A program made the position numbers and the translations under genes. This document shows positions 39,658-47,663 of a DNA stretch of 64,000 nt, one piece after another (the first letter of the stretch is position 1; each line of letters begins with the position of its first letter). Source of the stretch: G963663315 sp965204925 (GTDB lineage Bacteria; Pseudomonadota; Gammaproteobacteria; Arenicellales; Poriferihabitantaceae); NCBI GenBank assembly GCA_965204925.1, contig OZ242021.1, positions 1,922,001 to 1,986,000 of the forward strand. The letters are read 5' to 3'. The notes under the pieces are model-generated. The model had not been told where the DNA came from. It searched no databases and saw only the letters and a program-made list of their open reading frames with translations.

Positions 39658-40591
39658 TCGTTCGCACCGAAACTCCGGCTACAAGGCAATGAATGCGATG
39701 AATCGGGACGGCGCGGAGCATTCATCCTTGCGTAACCTGCATGTGGAAATGCCGAGTTACACTTCGCATGTCACGGAGACAGCGGACTGCTGTGATCTGC
39801 TGTCTCGGTTGCCGGATAACTCCGTCCAGTTGATCGTTTGTGATCCACCTTACAATATTCTTTTGGCGGATTGGGACAGGTACGACGATTACATAGCGTG
39901 GGCCTCTGCCTGGCTCAAAGAAACGGAACGAGTGTTGAGCCCGACTGGAAGCATTGCGATTTTCGGAGGATTGCAATATCAGGGCGAGGCTGGTAGTGGT
40001 GATCTTTTGTCGATCATACAGCACATGCGGGAAGCAAGCGACATGCTGCTTGTTAACTTGATTATCTGGAACTACCGGAACGGCATGAGCGCACGGAGGT
40101 TTTTTGCCAATCGGCATGAGGAAATTGCATGGTTTGCAAAGACCAAAAAATATTTTTTCGACCTTGATGCGGTGCGCGAGCCATACGATGAGGAAACCAG
40201 GCGGGAGTACATGAAAGACAAGCGATTGAATCCGGAGAGCGTGGAGAAGGGGCGCAACCCAACGAACGTATGGCGCATGGGTCGTTTGAACGGCAACTCG
40301 ACGGAACGTGTTGGACATCCGACACAGAAGCCGAGGCAGGTTATTCAACGATTGATCCGCTCGCTTTCCTATCCGGGATCAACCGTAGTGGATTTTTTCG
40401 CTGGTAGCGGGGTTACCACAAGAGTTGCGATTGAAGAGGGACGGCACAGTGTTTGTGGGGATATTGACGATACTTGTCACAACTATGTGTCCAGGCAGAT
40501 CGACATGATTGATACACATGATTTGTTCAAGCCGGTTCCAAAGTTTGCAATCAGCGCCAAACTTGGGAAAAACCACCCTGTATTCATATAG
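39650..40591 (+). CDS. M.RsrI-like N6-adenine DNA methyltransferase (predicted GAATTC)
   Basis: The 313-residue product is a beta-class amino-methyltransferase: motif IV DPPYN at residues 65-69 comes before the SAM-binding motif DFFAGSG at about 248-254. Text between them (GSIAIFGGLQYQGEAGSGD, MSARRFFANRHEEIAWFAKT, FFDLDAVREPYDEET, RNPTNVWRMGRLNGNS, ERVGHPTQKP) is very close to M.RsrI as I remember it. M.RsrI methylates the inner adenine of GAATTC and partners with an EcoRI isoschizomer, exactly the remnant upstream. The ATG at 39650 overlaps the endonuclease stop. It appears intact, so it may now act as an orphan methylase. Confidence 0.92.
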   Translation: MGNRSHRNSGYKAMNAMNRDGAEHSSLRNLHVEMPSYTSHVTETADCCDLLSRLPDNSVQLIVCDPPYNILLADWDRYDDYIAWASAWLKETERVLSPTGSIAIFGGLQYQGEAGSGDLLSIIQHMREASDMLLVNLIIWNYRNGMSARRFFANRHEEIAWFAKTKKYFFDLDAVREPYDEETRREYMKDKRLNPESVEKGRNPTNVWRMGRLNGNSTERVGHPTQKPRQVIQRLIRSLSYPGSTVVDFFAGSGVTTRVAIEEGRHSVCGDIDDTCHNYVSRQIDMIDTHDLFKPVPKFAISAKLGKNHPVFI

Positions 40592-40634
40592 CTATAGCAG
40601 ACAACCGACTATGGCCAAATTGTGACGACAGTAT

Positions 40635-41090
40635 CTAGTAAATGCCGGCATCAAGGCCGGCCGCCATGGTCATGCCCAGCGTTTCGCATTGATCGATGAA
40701 ATCCTCGCGGTATTTCCCCTTGAGTACCAGCGCCGGTTGAATGAGTTTCCACTTCAGGCCCGTCAGGATCCTTTCCACGCTGGTTCTGGCGCCTTGTCCG
40801 TCCAGCCCGGCCTTGATGTAGAGGGCGGTCGGTTTGCCTTCCGTGACTTCCAGGCAGGGATAGTATATTCGTTCAAAGAAATCCTTGATGGCGCCGCTCA
40901 TGTAGCCGAAATTTTCTGTTGTGCCGATAATGACGCCATCACTGCCGATGACGTCCCGGGCATGGCAGTCCCAGGGAATGCGAACCCTCACCGCTATGTT
41001 CTTGTCATAGCGGCATCCACGCGCCGTCGCCGTTTGCAGCGCAAGGGTGTTTTCGGAGGGACAGTTTGCGACAATGAGAATTTTCGGCAT
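40635..41090 (-). CDS. Flavodoxin-fold NAD(P)H-dependent reductase-like protein
   Basis: The 151-residue protein begins MPKILIVANCPSENT, an FMN-phosphate loop position. It has GVIIGTTENFGYMSGAIKDFFERI, typical of the flavodoxin/WrbA/NADPH-dependent FMN reductase fold in which FMN is bound after the second conserved strand. I chose the ATG at 41090 over the TTG one codon upstream. It is the last gene of a minus-strand cluster, 18 bp behind the MerA-like flavoprotein, so both may serve one electron-transfer process. The substrate is unknown. Confidence 0.75.
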   Translation of the reverse strand: MPKILIVANCPSENTLALQTATARGCRYDKNIAVRVRIPWDCHARDVIGSDGVIIGTTENFGYMSGAIKDFFERIYYPCLEVTEGKPTALYIKAGLDGQGARTSVERILTGLKWKLIQPALVLKGKYREDFIDQCETLGMTMAAGLDAGIY

Positions 41091-41108
41091 CAATCCGTTC
41101 TGGTTCCG

Positions 41109-42548
41109 CTATCTCCTCCATTGATGAAATTTCTCCAGCAGGCTCAGCGCCCAGGCCGGGGCGTGTGCTTTTTTCCAGTTTCCCGCCGCATATTTGTTGG
41201 CTTCCATCCATGTTGGATAAGCGTGAATGGTTCCCAGGATCTTGTTCAATCCCAGTCCGTGCCGCATGGCCAGTACGAACTCGGCGATCAGGTCTCCGGC
41301 GTGTCTGCCGACGATCGTGACTCCGAGAATTTTATCCTTGCGCGGAACCGTTAATATCTTGATCGTACCTGTCGCATGTCCGTCCGTTTTGGCGCGGTCC
41401 AGTTGTCCAATGTCATATTCGGTAATTTCATACGATATGTTGCGTTCTTTGGCATCCAGCTCATTCAGCCCAACGCGGGCCACTTCCGGGTCGGTATAGG
41501 TTGCCCAGGGCAATACGCTGTAATCCACCTTGAATCTCTTGAGTGGGCCGAACAGTGCATTGACGCAGGCATACCAGGCCTGATGGGCGGCGGAGTGTGT
41601 AAACTGATAGGGGCCTGTCACGTCTCCAACGGCATAAATGTCCGGGCGCCCGGCCTGTAAATACTCGTTCGTCTCTATCGTACGGCGAGGGCTTGTCGGG
41701 ACGTTGATATTTTCCAGTCCATAGCCCTCCAGTCTGGCTGCCCGCCCCAGTGCAACGAGCATCCGATCAAATTCAATTTCGACTTCCCCGTTCCCCGTTT
41801 CACAGACCAGTTTTTTCGAGCCGCCATCTGCAATGACCCTCGTTGCATTGTGTCCGGTCAATACGTTGATGCCTTCCCCGCGAAAAATTTCGGCAAGTTG
41901 CCTGGAAAACTCTTCGTCTTCGCGCATCAGAATGCGGTCATGATTTTGTACCAGACTGACATCACTGCCGAAGCGGGCGAAGCACTGCGCCAGTTCACAG
42001 CCAATCGGGCCGCCGCCGAGGATGACCAGTTTTTTCGGCAGTTCGCGGATATTCCATATCGTGTCGGAAGTGTAGTAGTCAATTTGATCGAATCCCGGGA
42101 TGGACGGGGCAAAAGGTTCTGCTCCGGCGGCAATGACGATCGATTTTGCCGTACAGGTCCTGCCGTTCACCCGAACTGAATTTTCCGAGAGGATTTCCGC
42201 TTCGCCTTTAATGACGTCTACTCCCAAAGATGTATACCTTTCCACCGAATCATGCGGTGCGATCGAAGCGATCGTTTCGTGGACGCGCTGCATGATGTCG
42301 GCAAAATCGAATGAAGCCGAGGCTTCCCCGATCCCCAGATTTTGTGAATGCCGGATATCGTGGAGTAGTCTGGCGGAGGCGATCAATGATTTTGACGGGA
42401 CACAGCCCGTGTTCAGGCAGTCTCCTCCCATGTCTCCCCGCTCAATGAGGATCACTTTGGCTTTTACAGCGGCGGCGATATAGGCGGTTACCAGTCCACC
42501 GCTGCCGGCGCCAATGACGATCAGGTTGGCGTCGTATTTCTTACCCAT
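41109..42548 (-). CDS. MerA-like FAD-dependent pyridine nucleotide-disulfide oxidoreductase
   Basis: The 479-residue product has the full class I flavoprotein layout: FAD loop GAGSGG (about residues 13-18), redox-active CLNTGC (Cys44, Cys49) followed by VPSK, the NAD(P) loop GGGPIGCE at about 178, the FAD motif DIYAVGDVTG, and a C-terminal dimerisation domain with HAYPTWME (the place of the HxxPTxxE catalytic pair). It lacks the N-terminal HMA domain and the C-terminal Cys pair of true mercuric reductases, so the substrate is probably not Hg(II). It overlaps the TVP38 gene by 8 bases; this TVP38/oxidoreductase pairing recurs in many bacteria. Confidence 0.88.
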   Translation of the reverse strand: MGKKYDANLIVIGAGSGGLVTAYIAAAVKAKVILIERGDMGGDCLNTGCVPSKSLIASARLLHDIRHSQNLGIGEASASFDFADIMQRVHETIASIAPHDSVERYTSLGVDVIKGEAEILSENSVRVNGRTCTAKSIVIAAGAEPFAPSIPGFDQIDYYTSDTIWNIRELPKKLVILGGGPIGCELAQCFARFGSDVSLVQNHDRILMREDEEFSRQLAEIFRGEGINVLTGHNATRVIADGGSKKLVCETGNGEVEIEFDRMLVALGRAARLEGYGLENINVPTSPRRTIETNEYLQAGRPDIYAVGDVTGPYQFTHSAAHQAWYACVNALFGPLKRFKVDYSVLPWATYTDPEVARVGLNELDAKERNISYEITEYDIGQLDRAKTDGHATGTIKILTVPRKDKILGVTIVGRHAGDLIAEFVLAMRHGLGLNKILGTIHAYPTWMEANKYAAGNWKKAHAPAWALSLLEKFHQWRR

Positions 42549-43230
42549 CGCCGGCCATCTTGGCTTTGATGATTTTCAGCAGATATCTGGCAATGTACGG
42601 GAAGACGGCGAGTAACACGAAGGATGCAATGAGGGCGGGGGATAACAACCCCTTGAGCGAGTCCAGTCTGGCAAGCTGTGTGCCGGCGTTGATGAACACC
42701 ATTGTACCGGGAGCCATTCCGATCAATGAGGCGAGAAAGAAAGTAGTTGTCCTGATCGAAGTCAGGCCCATCAGGAGGTTGATTGCGAAGAATGGAATGA
42801 CCGGAACCAGCCTCATCGAAAACAGATAGAGAGCGCCTTCCTTGCGGAAGCTTTCACGGATCTTTCCGACACGTTCCCCCATTTTGTTTTGTACCAGATC
42901 GTCGAACAGATATCTGGCGACGAGGAAGGCGAGAGTCGCGCCGATCGTGGCTGAAACGAGTACGATTGCGGCGCCTGCGATAAAGCCGAAAATGGCGCCT
43001 CCCAGCAGAGTCAGTACCAGGGCGCCCGGAATGGACGCTGCGGTCGCTGCAATGTATATTGCCGAGAACAGCAATGCGGTCGTGCCCGGGTTGGCTCGCC
43101 GGTAGGCGATCAATTGATCGAGTTTCGATTTGATGAACTCCAGATTCAAATATTTTTCCGGCCCCAGCCAGATCAATATCCCGGCAACGACCAGAATCAG
43201 GATGACAAGAGCTATTTTACCTTTCGACAT
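42541..43230 (-). CDS. TVP38/TMEM64 (DedA-related) membrane protein
   Basis: The 229-residue inner-membrane protein has an N-terminal hydrophobic segment (ALVILILVVAGILIWLG) and further membrane helices. It carries the SNARE-associated/VTT-domain signatures: IPGALVLTLLGGAIFGF, then GATLAFLVARYL, then RLVPVIPFFAINLLMGLT with F..SLIGMAPGT. Relatives are proposed to act in lipid scrambling or transport; the role here is not known. The stop codon overlaps the start of the MerA-like gene, indicating translational coupling. Confidence 0.88.
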   Translation of the reverse strand: MSKGKIALVILILVVAGILIWLGPEKYLNLEFIKSKLDQLIAYRRANPGTTALLFSAIYIAATAASIPGALVLTLLGGAIFGFIAGAAIVLVSATIGATLAFLVARYLFDDLVQNKMGERVGKIRESFRKEGALYLFSMRLVPVIPFFAINLLMGLTSIRTTTFFLASLIGMAPGTMVFINAGTQLARLDSLKGLLSPALIASFVLLAVFPYIARYLLKIIKAKMAGDG

Positions 43231-43266
43231 ATCTTTCAGGTCTCGTTCAGGCGGCGACAGGCCAGA

Positions 43267-44529
43267 TCAGGATGACTGTATTTTGGCGATCAGGGCGTCA
43301 GCAAAAGCGCTTGTGGAAAGCGTTGTCGCGTTGTCCATCAGCCGTGCGAAATCATAAGTAACCGTCCTGTCGGCCATGACGGCGGGGAAAGCGCGGTTAA
43401 TGAGTTCGGCTGCTTCACTCCATCCCAGGTAGTCGAACATCATGACGCCTGAAAACATCAGTGATGACGGATTGACCCTGTTCCGGTTCGCGTATTTGGG
43501 CGCCGTGCCGTGGGTCGCCTCAAAAACCGCGATCTCATCCGACATGTTGGCTCCGGGGGCAATACCGATACCGCCGACTTCGGCTGCCAGGGCATCGGAA
43601 AGATAGTCTCCATTCAGGTTCATCGTGGCAATAACATCAAATTCGGCCGGGCGCAGCTGCAACAGCTGGAACATGATGTCGGCAATACGGTCCTTGATCA
43701 GGATCCTGCCTGCGGGCATTTCACCGTTGTAATCGTCCCACAACTCGTCTTCGGTCACAATATGGTCCCTGAATTCCTGTTTGGCGACCTCATAGCCCCA
43801 GTTGCGAAAAGCGCCCTCCGTAAATTTCATGATGTTGCCCTTGTGCACGAGGGTGACGCTTGCCTTGTTGTGGTCGATGGCAAACCGGATCGCTTTTCTG
43901 ACCAGGCGTTTACTGCCGAATGCGCTGATCGGCTTGACTCCCAGGCCCGCATCTTCGAAAAAATCGGCTCCCATTTCCTCTCTCAGAAAGCGCGCCAGCT
44001 TTTTGTTCGCTTCTGTGCCGCTTTCATATTCGATCCCCGCATACACATCTTCCGTGTTTTCCCTGAAAATGACGACATCGACCTCTTCAGGCGATTTGAG
44101 TGGAGAAGGCACTCCGCGATAATAACGAACCGGCCGAACACAGGCGTACAGATCCATCTGTTGCCTCAGGGAGACGTTCAACGACCTGAATCCGCCTCCG
44201 ATCGGCGTTGTCAACGGTCCCTTTATGGACACGACAAGCTCTTTCATGGCGGCCAGCGTTTCTGCGGGGAAATAGTCTCCCTCATACAGTCCGGCCGCCT
44301 TTTCTCCCATGTACAGTTCGCACCAGTGCGCTTTCCTTTTGCCGCGGTAAGCCTTGTCAACGGCGGCATCCCAGACCCTTAATGACGCAGAGGTAATATC
44401 GGGTCCGATGCCATCGCCTTCAACATATCCGAGGATCGGGTTGTCCGGTACGTTTGGCCGTCCATCTCTTATTGTAATTTTCGTTCCGTTCTCCGGAAAT
44501 CCGATATGCCGGTAGGTCATGGTCTGCAT
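43267..44529 (-). CDS. icd: NADP-dependent isocitrate dehydrogenase
   Basis: The 420-residue cytosolic TCA-cycle enzyme converts isocitrate to 2-oxoglutarate. Visible landmarks are GYVEGDGIGPDI near the N-terminus, GPLTTPIGGGFRSLNVSLRQ (containing the isocitrate-binding/phosphorylatable Ser), DLYACVRPVRYY, FRENTEDVYAGIE, TLVHKGNIMKFTEGAF, and ATMNLNGDYLSDALAAEVGG with the metal-binding Asp. The NADP-site EATHGTAPKYA follows. Length equals that of the usual 416-420-residue type. An ATG three codons in (44520) is an alternative start. It lies within the same-strand run between the DUF6314-like gene and TVP38. Confidence 0.97.
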   Translation of the reverse strand: MQTMTYRHIGFPENGTKITIRDGRPNVPDNPILGYVEGDGIGPDITSASLRVWDAAVDKAYRGKRKAHWCELYMGEKAAGLYEGDYFPAETLAAMKELVVSIKGPLTTPIGGGFRSLNVSLRQQMDLYACVRPVRYYRGVPSPLKSPEEVDVVIFRENTEDVYAGIEYESGTEANKKLARFLREEMGADFFEDAGLGVKPISAFGSKRLVRKAIRFAIDHNKASVTLVHKGNIMKFTEGAFRNWGYEVAKQEFRDHIVTEDELWDDYNGEMPAGRILIKDRIADIMFQLLQLRPAEFDVIATMNLNGDYLSDALAAEVGGIGIAPGANMSDEIAVFEATHGTAPKYANRNRVNPSSLMFSGVMMFDYLGWSEAAELINRAFPAVMADRTVTYDFARLMDNATTLSTSAFADALIAKIQSS

Positions 44530-44623
44530 GGGCGCGGGTGGTAACGACTGCCCGTAACTATACTATATTGGCAGTAAATATCAATGTGGGTGCGATTACG
44601 GGTCAAAATACGATGTGACCGGG

Positions 44624-45085
44624 CTATGAGTAGATACAGTGGATGTATTCGGACTTTTCCGGCCCCGAGACTGTCCATTGCACCGACAGGCTGTCGCCGC
44701 GCACAGTGATTCTGGCATGATAGACGTCGTTTTTGCAGACGTGGGGCGTGCGGCTCTGCCAGGACAGATCGGGTTGCAGCATGAACTCAACCAGTTCCAC
44801 CGGGCGCGTTTCGCCATGGCGAAGATGTTGCAGGCGGATTATGCCGCTCGAGGCGGTCCTGTGCCAGCGATAACGGTTCGAGAAATTCAGGCGGAGTCCC
44901 GAATCGGCAGTCCACGTCCCGCTTTCGCTGAACGTGATACAGCTGTCGTTCGCGCAGTCGACGACGACCGCGCCGCTACCGGATACATTCCGGCGATGAT
45001 CGTTATGACGCGACCATGATTCGAACCCGAGGCCGGATATGGTTTTCAGTCTCTGCCAAAGCACATGCGAAGCGACGGCCCGCAT
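44624..45085 (-). CDS. DUF6314-like small protein
   Basis: The 153-residue product has no signal peptide or membrane segment. The arrangement WQRLKTISGLGFESW, then SGSGAV, an ESGTW strand, NRYRWHR, and a tail with C..DVYHARI followed by VQWTVSGPEKSEYI is what I associate with DUF6314 proteins, small beta-barrel proteins of unknown function. Identification is by eye and moderate. It lies 22 bp after the PLP enzyme gene on the same strand. Confidence 0.6.
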   Translation of the reverse strand: MRAVASHVLWQRLKTISGLGFESWSRHNDHRRNVSGSGAVVVDCANDSCITFSESGTWTADSGLRLNFSNRYRWHRTASSGIIRLQHLRHGETRPVELVEFMLQPDLSWQSRTPHVCKNDVYHARITVRGDSLSVQWTVSGPEKSEYIHCIYS

Positions 45086-45107
45086 CAGTGGTCAGTGAAC
45101 AACCCGG

Positions 45108-46367
45108 CTATGCGAGTGCACGGTCGAGCGCTTCCAGCACTTTCCCCACTTCTTCGCGGCTTGAGTAGTGAGTCAGAGAGATACGAACGACACCGTCATC
45201 CGGTTCGATACCGAGGTCGGAAATCAGGCGCCAGGCATAGAAGTGGCCGCTTTCACAGCCAATTCCGCTGTCCTGTATTCTTGACGATACCGAATGCGCC
45301 GACTCCCGCAAGGGTCTGAATGCGATCGTCGGTACGCGGTCGCCGTCCCGGGTATGGGCCTTGCCAATCAATCGTACGTTCCTGTTATTGTGCAGATAAT
45401 CGAGAATCGGGTCTGCCAGCTGTTCTTCGTGGTCGTGGATCAGGCTCCCGATCCGCTTGAGTTTGCGGGGCATTGCCGCGGGGGCGTCCGGCGCTTCGTC
45501 CTGCGTTGCATAGTGATGGCGGTGCAATGCCTCGAAATAATCCAGTACCCCGGCACAGCCTGCCACCTGTGCATGTTGCGGCCCGGCCGGATTGAACCAT
45601 TTTCGGAGTACTCCGGTATTGAAAAAATGACACTGCGGCGCCAGCGTATTTGCGGTCTCCCGCTCAATATACATGAGACTCTGGTGGGGGCCGAAGACCT
45701 TGTACAGACTGAAAACATAGCCGTCCACGCCCAGTGATTTCAAGTCGCAAATCTGGTGGGGCGCATGGCCCACCGCATCAATAAACACGTTGATCGCGGG
45801 GTTGTATGTCTTGATCTGACGGGTGACGGCCTGTACCGGGTTACTGGTGCCGGTAATATTGGAGCAGTGAGTGAAAAACACCCATCTCGTTTTGTCGTTC
45901 AGCAGGGAGGTGAGTGTTTCCGGGTTCAATAGTCCATCCTGCCGGTCTACCTGCCACTCGCGCAGAGTGACGCTTTTCTGTTGCGCCATTCTTCTCCATA
46001 CCCCGCTGTTCGCCTCATGATCCTGGTTGGTTACAATGATCTCATCGCCTGCATTCAGTTGTGCGCCGACAGCCTGGGCCATGACGTAGGTGTTGATCGA
46101 GGTCGATGGTCCGATAGTCAGTTCGTCCGGAGAAATGTTGAGCGCCGTCGCCCAGCCGAGCATGGCGCGGTCCATCGCTTCGCCGGCGGCCGCTGAAGAG
46201 GCGTAGCGTTCATAGGGCTGCACCCGGGTATGGGCGTTATAGTGATTCAGTATCCGGTTGACCTGGTTGGCAACGTAACTGCCCCCGGCATTGGCGCAAA
46301 ATACAACCCCCCGATCATCGTCCAATTGATTGAATTGTTTTCTGGCAAATTCCACATCAAGTTTCAT
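45108..46367 (-). CDS. Class V aminotransferase-fold PLP enzyme, VC1184-type cysteine desulfurase-like
   Basis: The protein of about 419 residues (ATG 46367; an upstream in-frame ATG at 46397 adds ten less typical residues) has the fold type I PLP pattern. It shows CANAGGSYVANQV near the N-terminus, SSAAAGEAMDRA, NQDHEANSGVWRR, FFTHCSNITGT, FIDAVGHAPHQICD with the PLP-ring Asp, and SLYKVFGPHQS with the Schiff-base Lys. The sequence fits the VC1184 subgroup of cysteine desulfurase-like enzymes rather than IscS/SufS, since no catalytic Cys loop of the IscS type is apparent. The real substrate is unknown. It is divergent from the Fe-S insertion gene erpA. Confidence 0.8.
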   Translation of the reverse strand: MKLDVEFARKQFNQLDDDRGVVFCANAGGSYVANQVNRILNHYNAHTRVQPYERYASSAAAGEAMDRAMLGWATALNISPDELTIGPSTSINTYVMAQAVGAQLNAGDEIIVTNQDHEANSGVWRRMAQQKSVTLREWQVDRQDGLLNPETLTSLLNDKTRWVFFTHCSNITGTSNPVQAVTRQIKTYNPAINVFIDAVGHAPHQICDLKSLGVDGYVFSLYKVFGPHQSLMYIERETANTLAPQCHFFNTGVLRKWFNPAGPQHAQVAGCAGVLDYFEALHRHHYATQDEAPDAPAAMPRKLKRIGSLIHDHEEQLADPILDYLHNNRNVRLIGKAHTRDGDRVPTIAFRPLRESAHSVSSRIQDSGIGCESGHFYAWRLISDLGIEPDDGVVRISLTHYSSREEVGKVLEALDRALA

Positions 46368-46455
46368 GTCAGGCAGTTCTCGTTGTATATTTTGCAAAGG
46401 GAATCATATTATAATAGTTAATTTCCGGCACGCATATTGGTATTTGTACAAGACG

Positions 46456-46788
46456 ATGGAAACCGATCTCAGAATTACCCGGGACGCTGTGGCCAGGGTT
46501 CATCAACTGCTTGAAACCAAAGACAATCCCGGGTTGATGCTGCGGGTTTATATACAGGGCGGCGGCTGTTCCGGTTTCCAGTACGGCTTCCAGTTTGATG
46601 ATGTCCGGCAGGAAGACGATATATACATAGAGCGGGAAGGTATCCGGGTACTGGTCGATATGCTCAGCTTGCAATATCTGGACGGAGCGGAAATTGACTA
46701 TAAGGACGATCTGATGGGGAGTCGTTTCCTGGTCAATAATCCCAATGCCTCGACCACTTGCGGCTGCGGGTCATCGTTTTCCATTTGA
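46456..46788 (+). CDS. erpA: Iron-sulfur cluster insertion protein ErpA
   Basis: This A-type Fe-S carrier of 110 residues has the three conserved Cys: Cys38 in GGGCSGFQYGF and Cys102/Cys104 in TTCGCGSSF. ErpA delivers clusters to apoproteins, including isoprenoid-synthesis enzymes. METDLRIT at ATG 46456 is the family-like start; an in-frame extension upstream is not used. A TATAAT at 46410-46415 in the gap to the divergent PLP gene could be its -10, but no good -35 was found. Confidence 0.93.
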   Translation: METDLRITRDAVARVHQLLETKDNPGLMLRVYIQGGGCSGFQYGFQFDDVRQEDDIYIEREGIRVLVDMLSLQYLDGAEIDYKDDLMGSRFLVNNPNASTTCGCGSSFSI

Positions 46789-46846
46789 GGCGCAGTTTCC
46801 GGATTCCCGGTTTCCCATTGAACGCCCGGGGTTTCCTGACTCCAGT

Positions 46847-46875
46847 CCTTGAGCTTTTGCCGACTGTCCCCATAT
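46847..46875 (+). promoter_or_regulatory. Heat-shock (sigma-32-type) promoter upstream of grpE
   Basis: CCTTGAGC (46847-46854) and CCCCATAT (46868-46875) are separated by 13 bp and lie about 40 bp before grpE. This matches the sigma-32 consensus (CTTGAA, 13-17 bp, CCCCATNT) closely. Confidence 0.82.
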
Positions 46876-46915
46876 TTTGGCATACTGTAACAGAACCCTT
46901 ATTTTGTATTGAACA

Positions 46916-47581
46916 ATGAATCAAGACCGCGAGAAAGGCTCAAAACCACAGGGCGGCGCTGGCCCTGGCGCAAATGATCAGGCGGAAACGCACATGGAAG
47001 CGCCGAAGACCGGGCCGCAATCCACAGAAACCGCACAACAGGATTTGTCGCCACCCGAGGGGGAGGCGGGAGAATTTTCGGAGGCCTCCAGAGAAGACCT
47101 GATCGAGAAACTGGTTTCTGCTCGCGAGCGAATCGCTGAAATGGAAGATGGCTATATGCGCGCCAAAGCGGAAGTTGAAAATATCCGGCGCCGCAGCCAG
47201 AATGAAATTGTCTCGGCTCGCAAATATGCGATCAAGGATTTTGCGCAGGAATTGCTGAGTGTAGTGGACAGTCTCGATCGGGCCAGCCAGGTAGAAATGG
47301 ATGGAACGAGCAGTGAGCCGGTATCGAAAATGAAGGAAGGGCTTGAGTTGACGATGAAGCAGTTTTTTACAGCGATGGAGAAATCCGGCATTATGGCGGT
47401 GGAAGCTGCACCCGGCATCAAGTTCAATTCCGACCTGCATCATGCAATCGGCACGGCGCCGCCGACTGACGAGGTCGAGCCCGATCAGATTCTGAGTGTC
47501 ATGCAGAAAGGATTCCTGTTGAAGGACCGCCTTTTACGGCCCGCCATGGTGGTGATTGCGAAGAAAGACAGCGGGAAATAA
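46916..47581 (+). CDS. grpE: Nucleotide exchange factor GrpE
   Basis: The 221-residue cytosolic protein has a long disordered, charged N-terminus (to about residue 55), a coiled-coil dimerisation helix (DLIEKLVSARERIAEMEDGYMRAKAEVENIRRR), a helical part with AIKDFAQELLSVVDSLDRA, and the C-terminal beta domain with MQKGFLLKDRLLRPAMVVIAK. GrpE releases ADP from DnaK. It is transcribed from the heat-shock-type promoter just upstream and is followed 82 bp later by dnaK. Confidence 0.96.
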   Translation: MNQDREKGSKPQGGAGPGANDQAETHMEAPKTGPQSTETAQQDLSPPEGEAGEFSEASREDLIEKLVSARERIAEMEDGYMRAKAEVENIRRRSQNEIVSARKYAIKDFAQELLSVVDSLDRASQVEMDGTSSEPVSKMKEGLELTMKQFFTAMEKSGIMAVEAAPGIKFNSDLHHAIGTAPPTDEVEPDQILSVMQKGFLLKDRLLRPAMVVIAKKDSGK

Positions 47582-47663
47582 CCGGCAAGCGCTTGTTATC
47601 GAATAATCAACCCTTATATCAAAATGGGTAATTCATAGTTACAGGTTTATTGAGGAAGCAGAA

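Noticed and set aside
41109..42548. True mercuric reductase and a mer operon
   Set aside because: No HMA domain, no C-terminal Cys pair, and no merR/merT/merP nearby; only the general flavoprotein fold matches.
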